Assembly (NCBI GenBank): GCA_027009095.1
Contig: JALVDG010000162.1
Coordinates: 1-12,140 of the forward strand
Reading direction: 5' to 3'
DNA: 12,140 bases
Source: Thiotrichaceae bacterium
Lineage (GTDB): Bacteria; Pseudomonadota; Gammaproteobacteria; Thiotrichales; Thiotrichaceae
Of the stretch, positions 7,334 through 12,140 are shown piece after piece (position 1 is the first letter of the stretch; the number at the start of each line of letters is the position of its first letter). A program made the position numbers and the translations under genes. The notes under the pieces are model-generated. The model was not told where the DNA came from and searched no databases. It saw only the letters and a list, made by a program, of their open reading frames with translations.

Positions 7334-8023
7334 ATGATACTAAAAAAGAGAAAATATCAACTTATTATCTTCGATTGGGACGGGACGCTAATGGACTCTA
7401 CCGCTCAAATCGTTAATTGTATGCAGCTTGCTATTAGTGAAATGGAAGCAGAACCGCGCACAGATAACAATATACTCAATATTATTGGCTTAGGACTAGA
7501 AGAAGCTATCATTTCGCTCTATCCCAATGCAAACAACGCATTTATACGCAAAACGGCTGAAGTCTATCGGGATTTTTATTTATTTAAAGACAAAACACCT
7601 AGCCCCCTATTTTCAGGTGTAATAGAAATGTTAGATGAATTACGCGAACAAAACTATGACCTTGCTATCGCCACAGGCAAATCACGCAAAGGACTCGACA
7701 AAGGGTTAACTGAAACTAACTTGCATAATTATTTTCCTATTAGCCGTTGTGCCGATGAAACTCGCTCAAAACCTGATCCACAAATGCTTAACGAAATTTT
7801 AACTGACTATAATACCGATAAAGCAACCGCTTTAATGATTGGCGATAGTGTATATGACCTACAAATGGCAAATAATGCTAAAATGGATTCAATAGCCGTT
7901 AGTTATGGCGTACACAGCTTAGAACGCCTCTTAAAACAAAACCCCATCGCACACGTTAATAATGCTCGAAATATATCGACTCAAATAAGGACCTTAAATG
8001 AACAACACTCATTCGCCCGCTGA
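7334..8023 (+). CDS. HAD superfamily (subfamily IA) phosphatase
   Basis: All four HAD motifs are present: motif I 'FDWDGTL' with nucleophile D14 and acid/base D16, motif II Thr114 in 'ATGKS', motif III Lys146 in 'SKPDP', and motif IV 'IGDSVYDL' with D171 and D175. The helical cap inserted between motifs I and II (about 20-95) places it in subfamily IA with phosphoglycolate phosphatase (Gph)-like and beta-phosphoglucomutase-like enzymes. At 229 residues it is the normal size. The true substrate is unknown; a small phosphorylated metabolite or phosphoglycolate is a generic guess. Pseudomonads carry a HAD gene at the same place between rluC and sppA, supporting orthology. It starts 33 bp after rluC with only an A-rich, non-canonical ribosome-binding region. 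Its last 26 bp overlap sppA, suggesting translational coupling. Confidence 0.92.
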   Translation: MILKKRKYQLIIFDWDGTLMDSTAQIVNCMQLAISEMEAEPRTDNNILNIIGLGLEEAIISLYPNANNAFIRKTAEVYRDFYLFKDKTPSPLFSGVIEMLDELREQNYDLAIATGKSRKGLDKGLTETNLHNYFPISRCADETRSKPDPQMLNEILTDYNTDKATALMIGDSVYDLQMANNAKMDSIAVSYGVHSLERLLKQNPIAHVNNARNISTQIRTLNEQHSFAR

Positions 8024-8969
8024 CTCGCAAAACAACCAGCAAGCAATTCAATCATTAAAGGAAATTGCCCTAGAAGGCATTAAAGAGCAACGTACAGCAA
8101 GACGCTGGAAGATTTTCTTCATGCTAATTTTTGCTTTAATGTTTTTTCTTTTTATTATGGCAATCAAAACTGCATCTACAACCAGCAACCCTCGCTTTAG
8201 CTTGTCAGACAAATACACCGCAGTCATCGATATTAAAGGCATCATTATGCCTGATACTGATGCTAGTGCTGATAATGTCATACCCGCCTTGCAAGAAGCT
8301 TTTAATGATGAAAAAGTAAAAGGTATTATTTTACACTGCAACACACCAGGTGGAAGCCCCGTGCAGTCTAGCTTAATTTATGATGAAATTATGCGTTTAC
8401 GCAATTTACATAAAGACAAACCTATCCATGCCGTTGCTGGTGATTTATGCGCCTCTGGTGGATACTTTATTGTCTCGGCCGCAGAAAATATTTATGCTAA
8501 CCGCTCGACCCTCATCGGCTCTATTGGTGTACGCATGAAATCTTTTGGTCTAGTAGAAGCAATGAAAAAAATTGGCATTGAAAGTCGCGAGATGACCGCA
8601 GGAAAATACAAAGCACTTATCGATCCTTTCAAACCAAGCACCCCTGAAGCAAGAGCACATATTAAAAAAATGCTAACGAGCACCCATCAGCATTTTATTG
8701 AATCAGTAAAAGCAGGACGTGGAGATCGTTTAGCAGATAATGAAGATCTTTTCACAGGTTTATTTTGGACAGGGCAAGATGCTAAAAAACTAGGTATTAT
8801 TGATGATTTTGGTAGCGTAGCATCTGTTGCACGAGATGTTATCAAGGCGGAAACAACGATAAATTTCAGCCCACAGAAGACACTCCTCGACAAACTATCT
8901 CGTCGCGTAGAGGCTTCAATTAAGACCTTGCTACTAGAAAAAGAAATAAACCAAACGATACTTTATTAA
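7998..8969 (+). CDS. sppA: Signal peptide peptidase SppA, 36-kDa type (S49 family)
   Basis: A membrane-anchored serine protease that degrades signal peptides left in the inner membrane. A cytoplasmic N-terminus (1-36, ending in RTARRWK) leads into one transmembrane helix (about 37-57); the rest is periplasmic. Ser153 in 'DLCASGGYF' is the expected nucleophile and Lys205 in 'TAGKYKALIDPF' the expected general base of the Ser/Lys dyad. 'HCNTPGGSPVQS' (113-124) and 'GSIGVRM' (174-180) are also family hallmarks. At 323 residues it is the short, single-domain form, not the duplicated 67-kDa E. coli SppA. AAGGA at 7987-7991, 6 nt before the ATG and inside the HAD gene, supports the overlapping start. 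The TAA stop coincides with the edge of a palindromic element (8969-9135). The gene that usually follows in related genomes is absent. Confidence 0.95.
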   Translation: MNNTHSPADSQNNQQAIQSLKEIALEGIKEQRTARRWKIFFMLIFALMFFLFIMAIKTASTTSNPRFSLSDKYTAVIDIKGIIMPDTDASADNVIPALQEAFNDEKVKGIILHCNTPGGSPVQSSLIYDEIMRLRNLHKDKPIHAVAGDLCASGGYFIVSAAENIYANRSTLIGSIGVRMKSFGLVEAMKKIGIESREMTAGKYKALIDPFKPSTPEARAHIKKMLTSTHQHFIESVKAGRGDRLADNEDLFTGLFWTGQDAKKLGIIDDFGSVASVARDVIKAETTINFSPQKTLLDKLSRRVEASIKTLLLEKEINQTILY

Positions 8970-9135
8970 ACCTGAATCAGTGACTTCACTACGGTAGATA
9001 GCATAAGCTATTGATTCCACAGCGGTTTAAAAAATACCCGCTTAACCTAAGGGTGAAGCTAAGATTTTTTTAAAATCCACTGTGAAGCCAATAACGTACA
9101 CTCTCTTATCCGCATTGAAGCCACGGATTCAGGTT
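8969..9135. repeat. Near-palindromic MITE-like element abutting the sppA stop
   Basis: The outer 20 bp, AACCTGAATCAGTGACTTCA (8969-8988), match the reverse complement of 9116-9135 at 18 of 20 positions. Further matching blocks follow inward on both arms (CGG; ATTG; TTC(C)ACAGCGG against TTCACAGTGG; TTTAAAAAA against TTTTAAAAAAA), down to a small central stem CTTA/TAAG (about 9034-9050). The whole 167 bp can thus fold into one long imperfect hairpin. There is no open frame. The size, full-length symmetry and position at a synteny break suggest a non-autonomous mobile element. No clear target duplication is visible, and only one copy is in this window. A large structured RNA at the operon end is the alternative. 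Confidence 0.6.
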
Positions 9136-9142
9136 AAAATAA

Positions 9143-9190
9143 ACAATATTACACTTCCTATTAATATTTATAATACGAAAGTGATATTGT
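9143..9190 (+). promoter_or_regulatory. Possible promoter within an inverted repeat, upstream of the membrane protein gene
   Basis: A perfect TATAAT lies at 9169-9174, without a recognisable -35. It is enclosed by arms ACAATAT-TA-CACTT (9143-9156) and AAGTGATATTGT (9179-9190), which pair over 12 bp except for a 2-nt bulge. An operator surrounding a -10 box would suit a regulated promoter; the gene starts about 95 bp further on. Confidence 0.35.
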
Positions 9191-9284
9191 AACGTCGACC
9201 TGCCTCTAATATCGCCAGATAAGTCGTACTAACAATGAACAAAATACTCCACCCCTTAAGTAATCGTCAAGGATGGCGAATAAA

Positions 9285-10856
9285 ATGACCATGGAAACCA
9301 CATCAAGCACAGGCTCCTCCCTGTTACGCTTACTGATAGCTAATCCTGCAAGAACATTTATTGTATTGTTTTTGCTCGTTCTTTCATGTATTTCTTTTTA
9401 CACAACTTACGATGGTTTAGTCCGCTTCTCTTATGGTAGTTTTGAACAAACACCAGTGGCATTTATTATCGTACTCTTTCTCTTTGTCAGCGTACTGCAA
9501 GGCATGTTGCTTTTCTCCTTATTTGAAATGCTACGTACCAGAATACTACTTAAAATGGCATGGCTCATAGTCTATATTGTCACGATGGGAGTCAGTGTAT
9601 TTTTCAGTTATAGCTTTTACTACAACCTATTTCGTGCTGAAAGCTATGCTTTTGATAACTTCTCAGTACAACTAGCACGTGTTAAAAATTCAGCCCTTGA
9701 TTATCAAGACGCATTCAAGTCGGTACAATTAAATACTAGCAAACTTGCAGATTACTCTCGTGCTAAAGCAAAAGAAGAAAGGGAACGAGGTGGTACTTGC
9801 GGTTATATTTCTGGTCCCAACTCTGGTCCTAGAAGTCGCTACAGAGACAAAGAAGAGCGTATATTTAAAGCACTATCTAGCGATATTACCAGCTTATATG
9901 ATGCTGTTTCTGACGATATAAAAAAACTTGAAAACTTGGTTGAACTGTTTAATAACAAAAAAATGTCAACCGATGATATTCAAGACGCAATGAATCGTAT
10001 TGTACAACGACTTAATTCCTATAAATCAAATGGAAATGTGCTTAATTTAAAAACAACACTCCGTGCACATATGTACGAAGGTCGCGTAACTGATGGTATA
10101 AGTCCATCAGGCTCCGTCATTACCTGTCCCGATGACTCCATCGACATTAAAGGTACAGGAATTATCAAACAGGTAGAAAGCTTACCTAAAGTCAATGAAG
10201 TTAAACTATTTAACCCAAACAGTGAAAAAGCAGTTTTATCCCGCGCTCTTACCGTTTTTATGCAAATACCCAAAGCACTTATACCCAACTCTTGGCTAAG
10301 CAATATGTTTGGTCAAAAAACAGCTGAAAATGCTGAAGCAACTAAAATTAGCTCTATTGACTACGCTCCCCTATTCTTAGGTGGATTAATCGATTTATTC
10401 ATCTTTATTGTTGGTCTAGCCGATGGTATAGAAAACCAGCGTAGCAAATGGGGAGATAAACGGTTCAAAGGTCGTTATATCAATATTCATGATATTCCTA
10501 GCTTTGCACAAGTTGGCAATGGATATTTATTCTTAGATGATTTTCGTCGACACATTTACCGTAGCAGAACAGGCAATCATATTGTTATTCCTGCCTCAAT
10601 GGATAACCTAAGTGATGCGCATCGAGGGATAGTCGATCTAGTTGAAGCACTTGAATCAGCAGGCATGCTCAATAAACCTAAAGCAATGAATGTAGAATTT
10701 TCGCAACTCCACCCCAGTATTCAAGCATCACTCAGTGACATCTACTCTGATGCTGAATCAAGACTATATACACGATATAGCCTACCAAAGAAACTATGGG
10801 ATGAACTACAACAAGCTTACTATGCTTGGCATATTAATAATGAAATTCCCGATTAA
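9285..10856 (+). CDS. Membrane protein of unknown function, four predicted TM helices
   Basis: I do not recognise this protein. Residue numbers count from the upstream in-frame ATG at 9273. Three hydrophobic segments lie at about 27-48, 60-85 and 92-118, followed by a polar region of some 240 residues (about 120-360) rich in predicted helix, a fourth segment (about 364-384), and a soluble C-terminal domain of about 140 residues. With three N-terminal helices and one more, the 120-360 region and the C-terminal domain lie on opposite sides of the membrane. The 'RYINIHDIPSF' and 'WHINNEIPD' C-terminal strings are probably cytoplasmic. The large loop contains a 'GGTCGYISGPNSGPRSRYRDKE' Gly/Pro-rich patch (173-194); C176 and C285 could form a disulfide if periplasmic. 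ATG 9273 directly touches AAGG, too close for a Shine-Dalgarno; ATG 9285 sits 11-12 nt after it and is preferred. The gene is probably transcribed alone. Confidence 0.85.
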   Translation: MTMETTSSTGSSLLRLLIANPARTFIVLFLLVLSCISFYTTYDGLVRFSYGSFEQTPVAFIIVLFLFVSVLQGMLLFSLFEMLRTRILLKMAWLIVYIVTMGVSVFFSYSFYYNLFRAESYAFDNFSVQLARVKNSALDYQDAFKSVQLNTSKLADYSRAKAKEERERGGTCGYISGPNSGPRSRYRDKEERIFKALSSDITSLYDAVSDDIKKLENLVELFNNKKMSTDDIQDAMNRIVQRLNSYKSNGNVLNLKTTLRAHMYEGRVTDGISPSGSVITCPDDSIDIKGTGIIKQVESLPKVNEVKLFNPNSEKAVLSRALTVFMQIPKALIPNSWLSNMFGQKTAENAEATKISSIDYAPLFLGGLIDLFIFIVGLADGIENQRSKWGDKRFKGRYINIHDIPSFAQVGNGYLFLDDFRRHIYRSRTGNHIVIPASMDNLSDAHRGIVDLVEALESAGMLNKPKAMNVEFSQLHPSIQASLSDIYSDAESRLYTRYSLPKKLWDELQQAYYAWHINNEIPD

Positions 10857-10881
10857 TATTATAAAAAAATTAAAAACTCTC

Positions 10882-11021
10882 GTAACTACTCAACATAATC
10901 GGTCGCTGCTCAGATTGCGATCTATTTTGTTTGAGTTCAAAGCAAAAGGGCAGAGTTTATAAGCAAATGAACACTTTTAACATAGAAATCGGGCAAAATA
11001 GAGTGCAAGCTGAGTAGTTAC
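10882..11021. repeat. Second long imperfect inverted repeat (140 bp)
   Basis: The ends GTAACTACTCA (10882-10892) and TGAGTAGTTAC (11011-11021) are perfect 11-bp inverted repeats. Inside, CTCAGATTGCGATCTATTTTG (10910-10930) also pairs with the right arm (CAAAATAGAGTGCAAGCTGAG, 10995-11015) with four mismatches, so the right arm has two overlapping partners and the left arm holds an insertion of about 17 nt. Smaller stems (GTTCA/TGAAC) lie in the middle. It starts 26 bp after the membrane protein gene. No T-run follows, so it is not a standard terminator. A MITE relic is possible; the 5'-GTAA ends resemble IS66-type termini, but the 8-bp flanks do not match. Confidence 0.5.
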
Positions 11022-11155
11022 CTATATTCTATAGTTATTTCGAGATATATAGGCTAAGCAGTTGTTATTTTGGAGATATTGATCATATATTAAGCATAGG
11101 TTAATATATGGTTATTTATTATACTAAATGTACAAATTAACATCAGGGTTTAGTC

Positions 11156-11320
11156 ATGAATACAATCAGTTTTAAACAAGTAAAAATGTATTATGCTCGT
11201 TTAGGCTTCGCTGTAACAAAATCAAAAGGATACTTTTGTGCCGAACGAAAGAAGAACAATATCTTTATTCAATCTGACCGGATTGACCTCCTTTGTCAAA
11301 CCTTAAACCGAATTGCTTAA
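11156..11320 (+). CDS. Small protein of 54 residues, function unknown
   Basis: ATG at 11156 to TAA at 11320. The product begins MNTISFKQVKMYYARLGFAV and ends LCQTLNRIA. It is basic, has two Cys (28 and 47), and has no signal peptide or membrane segment. AGGG (11145-11148) lies 7 nt before the ATG, a well-placed Shine-Dalgarno. An intrinsic terminator starts 38 bp after the stop (11358-11380). A TATACT box (about 11120-11125) is a possible -10. Gene signals on both sides make it a better candidate than a random short frame. An alternating pattern 'GYFCAERKKNNIFIQS' suggests short beta strands. No family is recognised; a small regulator or toxin/antitoxin component cannot be excluded, and no partner gene is next to it. 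Confidence 0.55.
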   Translation: MNTISFKQVKMYYARLGFAVTKSKGYFCAERKKNNIFIQSDRIDLLCQTLNRIA

Positions 11321-11357
11321 AATGAAATCTAACAGATATTAAAACCTTTCCATTAAT

Positions 11358-11380
11358 GGGTGATTTTTATCATCCTTTTT
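11358..11380 (+). terminator. Rho-independent terminator of the small gene
   Basis: GGGTGAT (11358-11364) pairs with ATCATCC (11369-11375), with one G-U pair and a TTTT loop, followed at once by TTTTT (11376-11380). It sits 38 bp after the 54-codon gene. Confidence 0.7.
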
Positions 11381-11400
11381 CATGTAAATATTTTAGAAGA

Positions 11401-11463
11401 ACGCCTTTATTAGATTATTCAATCATTCTGATTGTATGAGCTAATAAAGGCGTCTCTGTTTTT
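11401..11463 (+). terminator. Second, larger terminator-like hairpin
   Basis: Perfect 13-bp arms ACGCCTTTATTAG (11401-11413) and CTAATAAAGGCGT (11441-11453) enclose a second stem CAATCA (11420-11425) / TGATTG (11429-11434) with a 3-nt loop. GTTTTT follows 5 nt after the lower stem (11458-11463). The delayed T-run is unusual, but the stem is the strongest perfect one in the window. It may be a back-up terminator or a structured RNA element insulating the next gene. Confidence 0.55.
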
Positions 11464-11489
11464 GTCTAGGCATTAAGATCTTTTATACA
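11462..11489 (+). promoter_or_regulatory. Possible promoter of the sensor-domain gene
   Basis: TTGTCT (11462-11467), a 16-bp spacer and TATACA (11484-11489) form a fair sigma70-like promoter directly after, and overlapping the T-run of, the preceding hairpin. The leader to the ATG at 11690 would be about 195 nt. No better boxes were found nearer the gene. Confidence 0.35.
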
Positions 11490-11689
11490 CTGACTCTACT
11501 CTACTAAATCTCCCTTAATTTTTATCGGTTTACACTAAGTATTATCAATAATTAGTGGTAGCATAGTTACTCAACGCTAGGAACTTCGTATCGATTAAAA
11601 ACTTATCAAAAATATGATTAGTATAAAAAATATTTATAAATAACTATCGAACGACTTCTAAAATTTACACCTTATAAAAAACAAATAAA

Positions 11690-12140
11690 ATGACTACAAA
11701 TACTACCATTGGAGAATCCGTTAAACGACAACGCAAATTATTACAAGATTTACTTAGTGTCGCTCTATCGCGTCTTGTTCGCAATATCCCCAGAGCCATG
11801 TCAGATAAAGAAGCTCTAGAAAACTACCTACTAGACTCCTGTAAAGACCTGCCCTATTGCAAATATCTTTTCGTACTTGATAAAAATGGTACGCAAATTA
11901 CCGCCAATTTATTTAAATACGGCAAAGACGAAAGTCAGTTTGGACGAAACCGCTCAACACGTCCTTATATGCAAGGAATCGATAGTTCAGACTTTGTACT
12001 CTCAGCGGCTTATATCAGTAAAAATAAAAAACGCCCTTCCTTAACTGCAATTCAAGCCATACGCGATGAAAATCAAGAATTACTTGGATTTCTGGGGGTT
12101 GATTATGATTTACGTGAACTCCCTCGTACCGAAGCATTGT
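11690..12140 (+). CDS. PDC/Cache-like sensor-domain protein, N-terminal part (3' end outside window)
   Basis: The first 150 residues of a protein that runs off the window. After an N-terminal helix ('KRQRKLLQDLLSVALSRLV', 12-30), residues about 58-145 read as a PAS-like fold of the PDC/Cache type: 'YLFVLDKNGTQITANLF' (59-75), 'FGRNRSTRPYMQ' (84-95), 'LSAAYISKNKKRPSLTAIQAIRD' (104-126) and 'LLGFLGVDYDLRELP' (131-145). The 'RPYM', 'AYIS' and 'DxDLRxLP' strings are typical of small-molecule-binding PDC sensor domains. Most such domains are periplasmic, but this protein starts with no signal peptide or transmembrane segment, so the domain should be cytoplasmic. An output domain may follow outside the window. 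The ATG at 11690 is the first start after an in-frame stop (11675); no Shine-Dalgarno is visible, only an A-rich leader. Confidence 0.8.
   Translation, partial: MTTNTTIGESVKRQRKLLQDLLSVALSRLVRNIPRAMSDKEALENYLLDSCKDLPYCKYLFVLDKNGTQITANLFKYGKDESQFGRNRSTRPYMQGIDSSDFVLSAAYISKNKKRPSLTAIQAIRDENQELLGFLGVDYDLRELPRTEAL

Noticed and set aside
8048..8893. Minus-strand open frames inside sppA
   Set aside because: They lie wholly opposite a gene with intact S49 motifs and have no start signals or recognisable products.
10735..10962. Plus-strand frame overlapping the end of the membrane protein gene
   Set aside because: Out of frame with the long gene, no Shine-Dalgarno, low-complexity product running into the inverted repeat.
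10874..11029. IS66-type insertion scar at the 140-bp inverted repeat
   Set aside because: The 5'-GTAA ends fit, but the 8-bp flanks (AAACTCTC and CTATATTC) are not duplicates and there is no transposase remnant.
1..12140. tRNA, rRNA, CRISPR, prophage or transposase genes
   Set aside because: No cloverleaf-like segments, regular spaced repeats, or recognisable phage or transposase proteins were seen on either strand.

Overview
The window looks like a chromosomal piece of an AT-rich gammaproteobacterium. The catalytic half of its RNase E has the Escherichia coli active-site and zinc-link residues at identical positions (D303, D346, C404, C407). rne is divergent from rluC, as in E. coli and pseudomonads, and rluC is followed by a HAD phosphatase gene and sppA, an order known from Pseudomonas. 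The species cannot be named; a marine or sulfur-oxidising lineage would be a guess. There are no rRNA or tRNA genes, CRISPR arrays, phage genes or transposase genes.

Layout. 1-1320: C-terminal 439 residues of an RND efflux pump permease. 1357-1819: a cold-shock protein gene with a strong sigma70-type promoter, a leader of about 140 nt and a bidirectional terminator shared with the convergent rne. 1970-5398 (minus): RNase E of 1142 residues with an unusually long low-complexity tail (an Arg/Asn/Gln zone, then a Lys/Thr/Val zone with internal repeats). 5399-6325: a 927-bp divergent intergenic region with a hairpin over the rne Shine-Dalgarno, a long inverted repeat, and a plus-strand promoter followed by a perfect inverted repeat. 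6326-8969: a compact rluC - HAD phosphatase - sppA operon. 8969-9135: a near-palindromic, MITE-like element abutting the sppA stop codon. 9285-10856: a four-helix membrane protein of unknown function. 10882-11021: a second long imperfect inverted repeat. 11156-11320: a 54-codon small gene with its own Shine-Dalgarno and terminator. 11690-end: the start of a protein with a PDC/Cache-like sensor domain, cut by the window edge.

How the parts relate. The left and middle parts are an RNA-metabolism neighbourhood: an RNA chaperone (Csp), the main endoribonuclease (RNase E) and a 23S rRNA pseudouridine synthase (RluC). The usual downstream synteny stops at the palindromic element after sppA, and beyond it lie accessory or lineage-specific genes. 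The least explained items are the RNase E tail, the two long palindromic elements, the unknown membrane protein and the small orphan gene. No complete new defence or mobile system is visible.
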